From positions 1 to 60,923 of the forward strand of contig CACGLE010000005.1 in assembly GCA_902573725.1 (NCBI GenBank): a DNA stretch of 60,923 nucleotides. The letters run 5' to 3'. Position 1 is the first letter of the stretch. Each line of letters begins with the position of its first letter. The DNA comes from an uncultured SAR116 cluster alpha proteobacterium (lineage in GTDB: Bacteria > Pseudomonadota > Alphaproteobacteria > Puniceispirillales > Puniceispirillaceae). Under the pieces are notes generated by a model. It made no database searches. It saw only the letters and a list, made by a program, of their open reading frames with translations, and was not told the origin of the DNA. Below are positions 8,239 through 17,682 of this stretch, in pieces. Position numbers and translations under genes: made by a program.

Positions 8239-9774
8239 ATGACCACAAAGCCAGTACTATTAGAAAGTCGTGAGATAAGTAAATCATTTGGTTCTTTCTT
8301 GGCCAACGACAGTATCAACTTCGACATTCTTGAAGGTGAAATCCACGGATTGCTTGGCGAAAACGGGGCTGGGAAATCAACCTTTGTAAAAATGGTCTAT
8401 GGTTTATTAGAGCCAAGTAATGGAACTTTCTACTGGAATGGCAAAAAAATAATTATTGGCAGGCCGCAAGAAGCCAGAAATTTTGGCATTGGAATGGTGT
8501 TCCAACATTTTACATTATTCCCAACACTAACAGTAATCGAAAATATTCAACTTTCATTAAATGACAATTTCGCTACTCATGAATTAAGAGACACAATAAA
8601 CAAAAAATCAGCTGAGTTCGGAATAACAGTTGACCCTGATATTTATATTCGAGATCTATCCGTAGGAGAGCAACAGCGTGTAGAAATTTTGAGGTGTCTT
8701 CTACAAAACCCAAAATTGTTGATTATGGATGAACCAACTTCAGTCTTGACACCTCAGGAGAGCGAACAACTTTTTTCAGTACTAAAAAAACTATCGGAAA
8801 CTGGATGTTCTATTTTATTCATATCTCATAAGTTAAAAGAAATAAAAAAAATAACACAGCGGGCTACGATTCTTAGGAGGGGTTGCGTTGTAAGCACCGT
8901 TGAAACAGCAGACGTCTCAACTGAACAACTTGCTAAAATGATGGTTGGCAGCAACCCCCAAATTGTAAAACCAAAAACTGCAAAAAAAAGTAGTGCCATT
9001 TTGGTCAGAATATCTGGATTGAACAGACCTGCAGATAATCCATTTGCAACCGCTCTCGATAACATTAGTCTTAATGTGAAAGCTGGCGAAATTATAGGGA
9101 TAGCGGGGATAGCCGGAAATGGCCAGAGCGAACTTATGGAAGTTCTCTCAGGGGAATGGCGCTCAACTGAAACCATCGACATTTTTGATGTTCTCGGGAC
9201 TGATATTAGAAATTATAGCCCACATAAAAGACGTCTATTAGGTATCGGTTTCTTGCCGGAAGAGCGACATGGTCACTCTGCTGTTATAAACATGAAACTG
9301 ACTGAAAATACTTTGTTAACTAACCATAATAATCCCGTAATCCAAAAAAATAATATAGTCAAAAATGAAAACCTCGAAAAACTGACTACAAATATAATTG
9401 ATAAGTATGATGTTAGAACGCCTTTTCAAAACCCTCAGGCAAGCTCACTATCAGGTGGAAATTTGCAAAAATTTGTTGTTGGGAGAGAAATAATTAAAAA
9501 ACCTAGAGTACTTTTCGTTGCTCAGCCAACCTGGGGCGTAGATATTGGCGCCACAAAATTTATTCGAAATGCACTTATTGACCTTGCTAATGATGGTTGC
9601 GGTATCATAGTGATTTCACAAGATTTAGAGGAGTTATTCGAGCTTGCAGATAACATCTGTGTCCTATTCAGAGGCAAACTTTCCGAAAGTAAGCCACTCC
9701 AAGAGCTAAGCTCCCAAAAAATTGGTATGCTCATGGGTGGAGAAGATTTGCATTCTGAAAGTAAAGGTCATTAA
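8239..9774 (+). CDS. Nucleoside/purine ABC importer, tandem ATP-binding protein
   Basis: There are two ABC ATPase domains in one chain. The first has Walker A GENGAGKST near residue 41, signature LSVGEQQRVE near 146 and Walker B LLIMDEPTS near 166. The second has a degenerate Walker A (GIAGNGQSE near 292), signature LSGGNLQKF near 407 and a QPTWGVD form of Walker B. This tandem arrangement with a weak second site is typical of the sugar/BMP-type importer ATPases (RbsA-like, NupO/YufO-like). It is first in an operon with two permeases and a BMP-type binding protein. The purine catabolism genes that follow suggest that the cargo is a purine base or nucleoside. Confidence 0.9.
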   Translation: MTTKPVLLESREISKSFGSFLANDSINFDILEGEIHGLLGENGAGKSTFVKMVYGLLEPSNGTFYWNGKKIIIGRPQEARNFGIGMVFQHFTLFPTLTVIENIQLSLNDNFATHELRDTINKKSAEFGITVDPDIYIRDLSVGEQQRVEILRCLLQNPKLLIMDEPTSVLTPQESEQLFSVLKKLSETGCSILFISHKLKEIKKITQRATILRRGCVVSTVETADVSTEQLAKMMVGSNPQIVKPKTAKKSSAILVRISGLNRPADNPFATALDNISLNVKAGEIIGIAGIAGNGQSELMEVLSGEWRSTETIDIFDVLGTDIRNYSPHKRRLLGIGFLPEERHGHSAVINMKLTENTLLTNHNNPVIQKNNIVKNENLEKLTTNIIDKYDVRTPFQNPQASSLSGGNLQKFVVGREIIKKPRVLFVAQPTWGVDIGATKFIRNALIDLANDGCGIIVISQDLEELFELADNICVLFRGKLSESKPLQELSSQKIGMLMGGEDLHSESKGH

Positions 9775-9777
9775 GAC

Positions 9778-10872
9778 ATGTTTTATTTAACGCCCAGAAA
9801 AGAAATATCTCTTTTTTTTACAATATCTATTCCCGTTATTTCTATCTTACTCACGATTATTTTTGGATTCTTTATATTTAGTGTTTTGGGCTTTGAGCCC
9901 GGTAAAGCACTTTACCATTTTTTTATATCCCCTCTTTCGCGCTTAGACAAAATAGCTGATTTATTCGTAAAGGCCTGTCCCCTCATGATCATAGGTACAG
10001 GACTAGTATTTTGTTTCAGAGCAAACATTTGGAATATTGGCGCAGAAGGACAGTTGATTATGGGTGCAGTCTTTGCTGGTGGACTTGCATTATCATTTTC
10101 GGAAACTCAATCTGTCTGGTTATTACCTTCAATGGCCATTTTTTCATTTATCGGTGGTGCGTTATGGGCATTATTACCAGCGCTCCTTAAGATAAAACTC
10201 CGTACAAATGAAATTCTCGTAACATTGATGCTTACTTATGTAGCAAGTTTGTTCTTGGATTGGCTTGTGAGAGGACCATGGCGAAGTCCAACATCATTCG
10301 GTTTTCCTCTAACACAATACTATCCTGATGTGGGGTTAATTTCTAAAATTTATTTTCCAGGCATTGGCAATATTAGTCAACTACACTGGGGTGTTTTAAT
10401 AGCTATTTTAATTTGTCTTTTATGTTGGTTTGCTATGGAAAAGACAGTTTTTGGTTTTAAAATTAAACTAATTGGTGATAGCCCTCAAGCTCTTCGGTTT
10501 TCTGGCTTTAACGAATCTAAAACAACTATAACACTATTTATTATTTCTGGAGGACTAGCAGGTTTAGCAGGAATGATTGAAGTATCTGCAAATATTGGCC
10601 AATTACAGCCTAACATTTCTTTTGGTTATGGATTTACTGCTATAATTGTTGCCTTTCTTGCACGTTTAAATCCTGCAGCTGTAATAATATCAGGTCTATT
10701 AATTGCCCTCATCGAGGTGGGAGGAGATTCTGCTCAAATTGCTTTGGCTATTCCAAAGGTAGTTACTGGTGTGTTCAAGGGAATACTTTTATTTTTTCTT
10801 CTTGCCGGCGAAACATTAACAAAATTTGAAATTGGTTTTAATTACCACCAAAAGAGTAGTTTAAATGATTGA
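9778..10872 (+). CDS. Nucleoside/purine ABC importer permease 1
   Basis: This is a BPD_transp_2 family inner-membrane permease of 364 residues, with about eight to ten hydrophobic spans. The conserved segments FRANIWNIGAEGQ (near residue 80) and RTNEILVTLML (near 141) are characteristic of the larger permease in BMP-type nucleoside importers (YufP/NupP-like). It starts 4 bp after the ATPase stop and overlaps the second permease by 8 bp, so the two are translationally linked. Confidence 0.9.
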   Translation: MFYLTPRKEISLFFTISIPVISILLTIIFGFFIFSVLGFEPGKALYHFFISPLSRLDKIADLFVKACPLMIIGTGLVFCFRANIWNIGAEGQLIMGAVFAGGLALSFSETQSVWLLPSMAIFSFIGGALWALLPALLKIKLRTNEILVTLMLTYVASLFLDWLVRGPWRSPTSFGFPLTQYYPDVGLISKIYFPGIGNISQLHWGVLIAILICLLCWFAMEKTVFGFKIKLIGDSPQALRFSGFNESKTTITLFIISGGLAGLAGMIEVSANIGQLQPNISFGYGFTAIIVAFLARLNPAAVIISGLLIALIEVGGDSAQIALAIPKVVTGVFKGILLFFLLAGETLTKFEIGFNYHQKSSLND

Positions 10873-11773
10873 TGCGCTTGTTCTTACAATTTTAATGACA
10901 TCTGTACCCCTAATTCTAGCAGCGACAGGAGAACTTGTTGTTGAACGGAGTGGCGTTTTAAATCTTGGTCTAGAGGGTATGATGCTTATGGGGGCTGTAT
11001 CTGCTTTTGCTCTAACTTATGTATCTGGAAGTTTGCTGGTCGGATTGCTTGCTGGTATTATGTCTGGTTGTCTCACAGCGGCTATTTTTGGATTCTTCGT
11101 TTTAGGACTCGCTACAAACCAGGTTGCTACTGGTCTTGCTTTAACAATTTTTGGAACGGGTCTTTCTGGTTTAATTGGCTCTGATTTTGTAGGTAAAGCT
11201 ATTGAAGGTCTTCCAACAGTATTCCCAGAAACGTTAAGCAATATGCCCTTCATAGGAGTATTTTTTGCGTTAGACGCAATTGCATACTTATCCATTTTTA
11301 TTTCATTTCTTGTTTGGATATTTTTGTTTAAATCTAAATACGGACTGATACTCCGAGCTTGTGGCATTAGCCATAACAGTGCGCATTCACTTGGTTATAA
11401 AGTGTTAACTGTTAGATGGTGTTCTATACTATTTGGGGGTATGATGGCTGGTTTAGCAGGGGCTTATCTACCGTTAATGTTAACACCCCATTGGTCCGAA
11501 GGAATGACAAGTGGGCGCGGATGGATTGCTTTAGCTTTAGTCGTATTTGCATCCTGGATGCCCTCAAGAATTGTTTATGGCGCGATATTGTTTGGAGCCA
11601 TTACTATAATGCAGCTTGCAGGACAAGCACGTGGCTGGACAATTCCTCCCCAATTTTTATCATCTCTGCCTTATATTGCTACTATTTTTGTGCTTGTTTT
11701 AATATCTAGCAAAGGAACTGCAAAGTACCTAGCACCGTCTGACTTAACCAGACCGTTTATTTCATCAAAATAA
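10865..11773 (+). CDS. Nucleoside/purine ABC importer permease 2
   Basis: This 302-residue member of the BPD_transp_2 family is the shorter partner permease (YufQ/NupQ-like). The conserved GELVVERSGVLNLGLEGMML segment lies near residue 22, and LRACGISHNSAHSLGY and GRGWIALALVVFASW lie further on. About eight membrane spans are visible. It overlaps the upstream permease. A 133-bp gap separates it from the binding-protein gene, which probably has its own ribosome site (ACTTGAGG before the ATG). Confidence 0.9.
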   Translation: MIDALVLTILMTSVPLILAATGELVVERSGVLNLGLEGMMLMGAVSAFALTYVSGSLLVGLLAGIMSGCLTAAIFGFFVLGLATNQVATGLALTIFGTGLSGLIGSDFVGKAIEGLPTVFPETLSNMPFIGVFFALDAIAYLSIFISFLVWIFLFKSKYGLILRACGISHNSAHSLGYKVLTVRWCSILFGGMMAGLAGAYLPLMLTPHWSEGMTSGRGWIALALVVFASWMPSRIVYGAILFGAITIMQLAGQARGWTIPPQFLSSLPYIATIFVLVLISSKGTAKYLAPSDLTRPFISSK

Positions 11774-11906
11774 TTAAAAGCGACTGCATTAGCCTAATTT
11801 TTGAACAGAGTTATGATGCCTTACCTAAATTGATTTACCCACTAGTTTTTTTTTAATATTATAGAGTATGATTATAAAAAATTTTTAGAAACTTGAGGTT
11901 TGAAAA

Positions 11907-13028
11907 ATGAAAAATAATAGATTTATAATATTTGCGGGATTATTAGCAATTATTGCTGCCGTTTTCTATTTTACTACCAATGTAGACCAGGTAGAGGATA
12001 AAGAAACGAAAATGAAAGTTGCTTTTGTATATCTTACTAATCCAGGAGACCATGGCTGGACATATGCTCATGAGGTTGGCCGCCAACAAGTGCAAGAACA
12101 CTTTGGAGATAAAGTCGAAACATCTTATGTTGAGAATGTTCCCGAAGGACCAGACGCGACTCGTGTTATCCGTGAGCTTGCGCAAAATGGTAATGATATG
12201 ATTTTTACTACTTCATTTGGCTACATGGAACCGACCTTAAAAGTTGCTAAAGAATTTCCAAATATTAAATTCGACCATATCACTGGCTATATGCGCGCTG
12301 AAAATATGGCTACTGGTAATATTCGCTTTTACGAAGGGCGTTATGTTCAAGGAGTTGTGGCAGGGTTAACAACAAAATCAAACAAAATTGGTTATGTCGC
12401 AGCTTTCCCAATTCCAGAAGTTATTCAAGGTATAAATTCATTTGCACAAGGTTTAAAAAGTGTAAATAAAAATGCTACTATTTCAGTAGTTTGGGCAAAT
12501 ACATGGTATGACCCTGTAAAAGAGGGAGACGCAGCAAAGGTACTCATTGCAGAGGGAGCAGATGTACTAGCACAACATACAGATAGTCCAGCTATGTTAC
12601 AAACAGCTGAAAAAGCTGGTGTTTATGGATTTGGTCAATCATCCGATATGCATGAATTTGCTCCCAGTGCACAGCTTTTTGCATCTGTAAATAATTGGGG
12701 CCCTTATTATATTGCTCAAATTCAAAAAGCTATGGATGGTTCTTGGACTACTGGCGAAGGACCAGACCATAGGGCAGGAAATACCTGGAAAGGGCTTAGT
12801 GAAGACTTTCTAGTTTTAACTGACTTTAAAAACATGCCTTCTAATGTAGCTAAAGCCGCTCAAGAAGCTAGAGATGGAATTGCTAATGGAAGTATTAATA
12901 TATTTTCTGGCCCTATGATGGATAATGAAGGCAATCAAATTCTTGCAAGTGGAGAAGTTTTAGATGACGGAGGACTTTGGGCAATGAATTATTATGTCGA
13001 CGGTGTTATAGGCAAAATACCAAATTAA
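11907..13028 (+). CDS. BMP-family nucleoside/purine-binding protein
   Basis: This 373-residue periplasmic binding protein of the BMP/Med family begins with a hydrophobic leader (residues 6-24). There is no lipobox cysteine, so it is either secreted or anchored by an uncleaved leader. The family signatures are FVYLTNPGDHGWTYAH near residue 41, FTTSFGYMEP near 101, FYEGRYVQGVVAGL near 143 and AQHTDSPAML near 225. Such proteins bind nucleosides or bases and deliver them to the two permeases encoded just upstream. A 16-bp perfect hairpin directly after the stop may protect the 3' end of this message or damp downstream transcription. Confidence 0.9.
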   Translation: MKNNRFIIFAGLLAIIAAVFYFTTNVDQVEDKETKMKVAFVYLTNPGDHGWTYAHEVGRQQVQEHFGDKVETSYVENVPEGPDATRVIRELAQNGNDMIFTTSFGYMEPTLKVAKEFPNIKFDHITGYMRAENMATGNIRFYEGRYVQGVVAGLTTKSNKIGYVAAFPIPEVIQGINSFAQGLKSVNKNATISVVWANTWYDPVKEGDAAKVLIAEGADVLAQHTDSPAMLQTAEKAGVYGFGQSSDMHEFAPSAQLFASVNNWGPYYIAQIQKAMDGSWTTGEGPDHRAGNTWKGLSEDFLVLTDFKNMPSNVAKAAQEARDGIANGSINIFSGPMMDNEGNQILASGEVLDDGGLWAMNYYVDGVIGKIPN

Positions 13029-13035
13029 CTTAACA

Positions 13036-13076
13036 AATATCTATCGGAGGATAATTTGCTTCCTCCGATAGATATT
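13036..13076 (+). promoter_or_regulatory. 16-bp perfect hairpin spanning a Shine-Dalgarno site
   Basis: The arms 13036-13051 (ending CGGAGGA) and 13061-13076 (starting TCCTCCG) are perfectly complementary around a nine-base loop. The left arm contains GGAGG, spaced five bases from a TTG (13056) in the loop. That TTG is in frame with the deaminase ATG at 13092. The hairpin could act as an intercistronic processing/stability element, and it would hide this Shine-Dalgarno when folded. There is no T run, so a plain intrinsic terminator is less likely. Confidence 0.65.
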
Positions 13077-13091
13077 GGAATATTTTATTTC

Positions 13092-14447
13092 ATGGCAACG
13101 CTACTTTTAAAAAATGTTGCATTAATTGCAACGATGAACGATGCTAATGAAGAATTACATGACCAATCCATATTCTGTGAAAATGGTATAATTAGGCAAA
13201 TCGGGCCTCTAGATACCCTTCCAAATACAGCCGACAAAATGATTGATTTGTCAAAGTCTATTGTTATCCCTGGAATGGTTAATACTCACCATCACCTTTT
13301 CCAGAATTTAACTAGAGTGATTCCCAACGCCCAGAATGAGAGTCTTTTTGGCTGGCTTACAACACTTTACCCCATTTGGTGTGGAATAGGCCCTAGGCAT
13401 ATCTACATTTCCTCAGCGGTTGGATTAGCAGAGCTAGTGCTATCAGGTTGCACAACATCAACAGACCATCAATATTTATTCCCAGGAGGTTCAAGATTAG
13501 ATGATTCAATAGAGGCAGCAATCGATTTAGGAGTTAGATTCCATCCAACGCGTGGGTCCATGAGTATTGGTGAGTCACAAGGTGGATTACCACCCGACAA
13601 GCTAACTGAGAATGAGAAAGATATTTTAAAGGACTGTGAACGTGTAATATCTCAGTTTCATGATAATAGTCCAAATGCTATGATCAAGGTTAGCCTGGCT
13701 CCATGTTCCCCATTTTCAGTCAGTAATGATTTGATGATCCAAACAGCGGTTCTAGCAAGAGAAAATAATCTTAATTTGCATACACATCTGGCTGAAAATT
13801 CCGAAGATATAGAATATTCACTTGCTAAATTTAATATGAGACCTGGCGAATATGCCGAGAGCCTCGGCTGGCTCGGAGAAGACGTTTGGCACGCACATTG
13901 TGTTCAATTAAATACTGATGAAGTTAAACTATTGGGAAAAACAAATACTGGTATTGCCCATTGTCCATCTTCCAATATGCGGCTTGGCAGTGGCATTGCA
14001 CCTCTGTTAGAGATGTTTGAGCATAAGGTTAGAGTGGGTCTTGGTGTCGATGGTTCTTCCTCTAACGATAGTGGACATATGCTAAATGAAGCGCGTCAGG
14101 CAATGTTGCTCCAAAGAGTTAAACATGGTGCATCAGCTATAACTGCAAGAGATGTTCTAAGAACCGCAACTAGAGGAGGCGCAAAAGTATTAAGACAGAA
14201 CAATATAGGGCAAATAGCCCCAGGTCTCTCTGCTGACATGGCTATTTATGATATGCATTCAGTCGATTTGGCAGGCACTCACACTGACCCTCTTGCTGGT
14301 CTTGTTTTCTGTGGTCCTGTCAAAACTCAACATACAATTATCAATGGTAAGTTTGTAGTTGAAGATGGTCATCTCACAACCATGAATTTAAATTCTTTAT
14401 TAGAAGAGCACCGCAAATTATCAATCGAACTCTTAAACTCTGCTTAA
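13092..14447 (+). CDS. 8-oxoguanine deaminase-like amidohydrolase
   Basis: This amidohydrolase-superfamily enzyme has about 451 residues. Metal ligands are visible in NTHHHLFQN, HTHLAEN, WHAHCVQL and GLGVDGSSSND. The SSNMRLGSGI segment and this set of motifs match the family that includes hydroxydechloroatrazine ethylaminohydrolase and 8-oxoguanine deaminase, which hydrolyses 8-oxoguanine to urate and ammonia. The location between a purine importer and urate-forming and urate-degrading enzymes favours the 8-oxoguanine (or guanine) role. The ATG at 13092 gives the usual N-terminus MATLLLKNV. An in-frame TTG at 13056 has a far better Shine-Dalgarno but lies in a hairpin loop. It converges with xdhC, with 9 bp between stops. 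Confidence 0.8.
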   Translation: MATLLLKNVALIATMNDANEELHDQSIFCENGIIRQIGPLDTLPNTADKMIDLSKSIVIPGMVNTHHHLFQNLTRVIPNAQNESLFGWLTTLYPIWCGIGPRHIYISSAVGLAELVLSGCTTSTDHQYLFPGGSRLDDSIEAAIDLGVRFHPTRGSMSIGESQGGLPPDKLTENEKDILKDCERVISQFHDNSPNAMIKVSLAPCSPFSVSNDLMIQTAVLARENNLNLHTHLAENSEDIEYSLAKFNMRPGEYAESLGWLGEDVWHAHCVQLNTDEVKLLGKTNTGIAHCPSSNMRLGSGIAPLLEMFEHKVRVGLGVDGSSSNDSGHMLNEARQAMLLQRVKHGASAITARDVLRTATRGGAKVLRQNNIGQIAPGLSADMAIYDMHSVDLAGTHTDPLAGLVFCGPVKTQHTIINGKFVVEDGHLTTMNLNSLLEEHRKLSIELLNSA

Positions 14448-14456
14448 AGACTATCT

Positions 14457-15368
14457 TCAAAGGGTCCAATTTGATATCTGACCTGCAACAGAAAGAGCTA
14501 TCCTAAATGGTTCATCTCCTTGAATTTCTGGCAAGCCGATTGGACAGATTATTTTTTCAATATCAATTGAAGAAAACCCTGCCTTTGAGAGCTGATTTTT
14601 GAATCTTGTCTTTTTAGTTTTTGAACCGATTAAACCTAATTTATAAAACTTATTTTCTTTAAGTAGAGTTTGTATTATTGCTAAATCAAGTGCGTGTGAA
14701 TGCGTGAGAATGAGGTGCATGCCGCCATTTGGAAGTTTCTTGACCAAATTTTCAGGTTCATTTGCCCAAATGGCGTATACATCATCATCAATTGAAGCAG
14801 GAAACCTTTCCCTCGAAATATCAATCCAGTAACGATTTAAAGGTAAAGATTTTATAGAGGAAATTATTTCTCGCCCAGTATGACCAGCGCCCCAAACAAA
14901 TAAGTCTTTTCTTTCATCTATCATTAGTTCCTTAAAAAACCTTTTTTTGTCTAGGGATGAAGACTTGTTATCTTCATATGGAAAATTTTTGGTATCAAGC
15001 TCATGTATCAAGTTATTAGCCTTGTTTAATTTCTGAATTTCCTTCAAATCAGAATAATGAAAATATTCGATCAATATATTCACGCTTCCACCACAACATT
15101 GACCAAGAGAAGGACCAAGTGCGAATCGCCTAACTTCACGTCCAAATTTCTTCAATGAAGAAAGACGAGCACGACAAATTAAAGTAACTTGATATTCGAG
15201 CTGACCTCCACCAATACTCCCAAATATTTGACTTTCTGTAATAAGCATTTGCGAATATGCTTTTCTGGGCGCAGAGCCTTTTGTAGACATAATTATCACT
15301 CTTGCCACAGTGTTATAAGTCGAGAGTTTTTCAATAATCTGTTCAATTTTTGAGATTGGTTCAGTCAT
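14457..15368 (-). CDS. xdhC: Xanthine dehydrogenase accessory protein XdhC
   Basis: This 303-residue protein has the XdhC/CoxI N-terminal domain (STKGSAPRK, GSIGGGQLEY and the CCGG motif near residue 91) and a C-terminal Rossmann-like domain (VWGAGHTGRE near 160, THSHALDL near 217, GLIGSKTKK near 243). XdhC binds the molybdenum cofactor, helps to sulfurate it and inserts it into XdhB. It follows xdhB by 25 bp on the same strand, so xdhA-xdhB-xdhC form one operon. Confidence 0.92.
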   Translation of the reverse strand: MTEPISKIEQIIEKLSTYNTVARVIIMSTKGSAPRKAYSQMLITESQIFGSIGGGQLEYQVTLICRARLSSLKKFGREVRRFALGPSLGQCCGGSVNILIEYFHYSDLKEIQKLNKANNLIHELDTKNFPYEDNKSSSLDKKRFFKELMIDERKDLFVWGAGHTGREIISSIKSLPLNRYWIDISRERFPASIDDDVYAIWANEPENLVKKLPNGGMHLILTHSHALDLAIIQTLLKENKFYKLGLIGSKTKKTRFKNQLSKAGFSSIDIEKIICPIGLPEIQGDEPFRIALSVAGQISNWTL

Positions 15369-15393
15369 ATTTCATTGATATTCCTGCAACAAA

Positions 15394-17682
15394 TTAAAAC
15401 TGAGTATAATATAAACGCTCAGCAGTAGCCGGACTATCAAGGCTAGGATAGCTCTCTTTAAGAGATGTTAATGCATGCGAATAAGCAAAAAATACACTCA
15501 TTGCAAGCATAAATGGTGGTTCGCCTACTGCCTTTGAACGATTGATAGTTTCTTCAATATTTCCATCACCCTTATAAAACTCAACATTCCAATTAATTGG
15601 TGAGTCTGAAAAAGCAGGAATTTTGTAGGTTGCAGGGGAGTGTGTCATCAATGTACCGTCGTTCCCATAAACTAATTCTTCCATACTCAGCCAACCAAGG
15701 CCTTGAACAAACCCGCCTTCTATCTGTCCTTTATCTATTGATGGGTTAATAGAACGCCCAACGTCATGCAATATATCTACACTAACCACCCTGCTTTCAC
15801 CTGTTAATTTATCAATGACAATTTCGCTAACCGCTGCACCATATACAAAATAATAAAATGGCCTACCCTCTCCTTTTTCTGCATCCCAATATATATCTGG
15901 CGTCTTATAAAATCCCGTGGAGGATAGCGAGATACGCCCCATCCAACATTTTTCAGCTGCCTGAGAAAATGTCATTTTTTCTTCATCAAATATTATTATC
16001 TTTCCTCTAGAAAAAATGACTTCTGAACTCTCACATTGATATAAATGACCGAGATATGCTGCCATTCTTTCTCTAATTTGAAAAGCAGCCAAGTAGGCTG
16101 CCATTCCATTTAGGTCTGTTCCAGATGAAGCGGCTGTAGCAGAGGTATTGGGAACTTTATTAGTATCTGTGGCGCTAACTTTTACATTATTTGACGATAT
16201 ACCAAAAGTATCAGCTACAATTTTTCTTACCTTTGTAAATAAACCTTGCCCCATTTCCGTACCACCATGATTCAGATATACAGAACCATCAGAATATACA
16301 TTAACCAAGGCACCTGCTTGATTTAACATTAGTTTATTAAACGAAATGCCAAATTTTACGGGAGTTAGTGCAATCCCCTTTTTAATTTCATTCGATGTTT
16401 TGTTAAACCATTCTATTTCTTTTCGTCGGCTACGATAATTCGATGTGTATTCAAGCTTATTTACAAGGTCGTTAATAATACAGTCTTTAACAAACTGTCC
16501 GTAAGGCGTTTGTTGTTCGCTCTGCATTGGGTTTTTATTGTCCAAGTAAAAATTTCGCTTCCGAATAGTAAGCGGATCTAATTTTAAGAAATGAGCGACT
16601 TCGTCAATAACTCGTTCCATGGCTAACATACCTTGTGGGCCACCAAAACCTCTGAATGCTGTATTCGAAGGAGTGTTTGTTTTATACAAATTTGCTATGA
16701 ATTCAACATTCGGAATGTAGTAACTGTTTTCAGAGTGCATAAGCGCCCGTTCTGCTATTGCGGCAGATAAGTCCATCGACATACCGCATCGCATGTCATG
16801 TTGGATGCGCAATGCGTTTATAACACCATTTACATCAAAACCAACCTTGTATGCTGAAATAAAATCATGCCTTTTCCCTGTTATTCGCATATCATCATCA
16901 CGGTCATAAACTAGTTTACAGGGTTTACCAGTTTTTTGAGCTGCAATTGCTACAATGCATGCAGGCAAATTAGCCTGACTTTCCTTACCCCCAAATGCGC
17001 CGCCCATTCGCCTTACCTCAACAGAAACATTATGAAGCGACAGGCCCAAGACATCTGCGACTTTATGCTGAATTTCAGATGGATGTTGTGATGAAACAAA
17101 TATTTGAATATCCTTATTTTCCTTTGGAACTGCTAAAGCTGCCTGACCCTCTAGATAAAAATGTTCTTGTCCACCAATAACAATTTCACCTTCAATTATA
17201 TGGTCAGAATGATTAATGGAGGACGCAAAATCACCTCTTGAAACGATTTTAGGAGGACACAAAAGTGTTTCTTTATGTCTTGCTTGGGCTAATGTTATGA
17301 TAGGTGGTTTCTCTGAATATACAATTCTAGCTTGCTTAATTGCTATTTTTGCATGCTCCAGGGATTCAGCTATTACAGCAAAAATTACCTGCCCATTATA
17401 AATAATTTCACTTTCAGCAAAAATAGGATCATCTCCGAATATTGGGCTAGCATCATTTTTACCTGGAATATCTTTTGCAGTTATTACATCAATGATACCG
17501 GGCATTTTTTTTACGTCATTTAATTCCATCTCAATAATTTTACCATTTGAAATCCTGCTCATTCCGAGCAATATATGTAAACAGTTAGAAGGAACAGGTA
17601 TGTCATCTACATAAATAGCACGCCCTGTTACATGCAACTTAGCGCTATCGTGAAAATCTTCGTTGACGGTACTTTTAGACAT
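15394..17682 (-). CDS. xdhB: Xanthine dehydrogenase, molybdopterin-binding subunit
   Basis: This 762-residue protein is close to the usual XdhB length. It has the aldehyde oxidase/xanthine dehydrogenase a/b hammerhead at the start (GRAIYVDDIP) and the molybdopterin-binding domain after it. Conserved pieces include GGQEHFYLEGQAALA, RRMGGAFGGKE, TAFRGFGGPQG, NHGGTEMGQGL and, near the end, the active-site glutamate region KAVGEPPFML. It oxidises hypoxanthine and xanthine to urate, passing electrons to the iron-sulfur and FAD subunit. The start overlaps the end of xdhA by 8 bp. Confidence 0.95.
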   Translation of the reverse strand: MSKSTVNEDFHDSAKLHVTGRAIYVDDIPVPSNCLHILLGMSRISNGKIIEMELNDVKKMPGIIDVITAKDIPGKNDASPIFGDDPIFAESEIIYNGQVIFAVIAESLEHAKIAIKQARIVYSEKPPIITLAQARHKETLLCPPKIVSRGDFASSINHSDHIIEGEIVIGGQEHFYLEGQAALAVPKENKDIQIFVSSQHPSEIQHKVADVLGLSLHNVSVEVRRMGGAFGGKESQANLPACIVAIAAQKTGKPCKLVYDRDDDMRITGKRHDFISAYKVGFDVNGVINALRIQHDMRCGMSMDLSAAIAERALMHSENSYYIPNVEFIANLYKTNTPSNTAFRGFGGPQGMLAMERVIDEVAHFLKLDPLTIRKRNFYLDNKNPMQSEQQTPYGQFVKDCIINDLVNKLEYTSNYRSRRKEIEWFNKTSNEIKKGIALTPVKFGISFNKLMLNQAGALVNVYSDGSVYLNHGGTEMGQGLFTKVRKIVADTFGISSNNVKVSATDTNKVPNTSATAASSGTDLNGMAAYLAAFQIRERMAAYLGHLYQCESSEVIFSRGKIIIFDEEKMTFSQAAEKCWMGRISLSSTGFYKTPDIYWDAEKGEGRPFYYFVYGAAVSEIVIDKLTGESRVVSVDILHDVGRSINPSIDKGQIEGGFVQGLGWLSMEELVYGNDGTLMTHSPATYKIPAFSDSPINWNVEFYKGDGNIEETINRSKAVGEPPFMLAMSVFFAYSHALTSLKESYPSLDSPATAERLYYTQF

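Noticed and set aside
8826-9182. Open frame of 118 codons on the minus strand
   Set aside because: It is the antisense shadow of the importer ATPase gene and has no recognisable domain.
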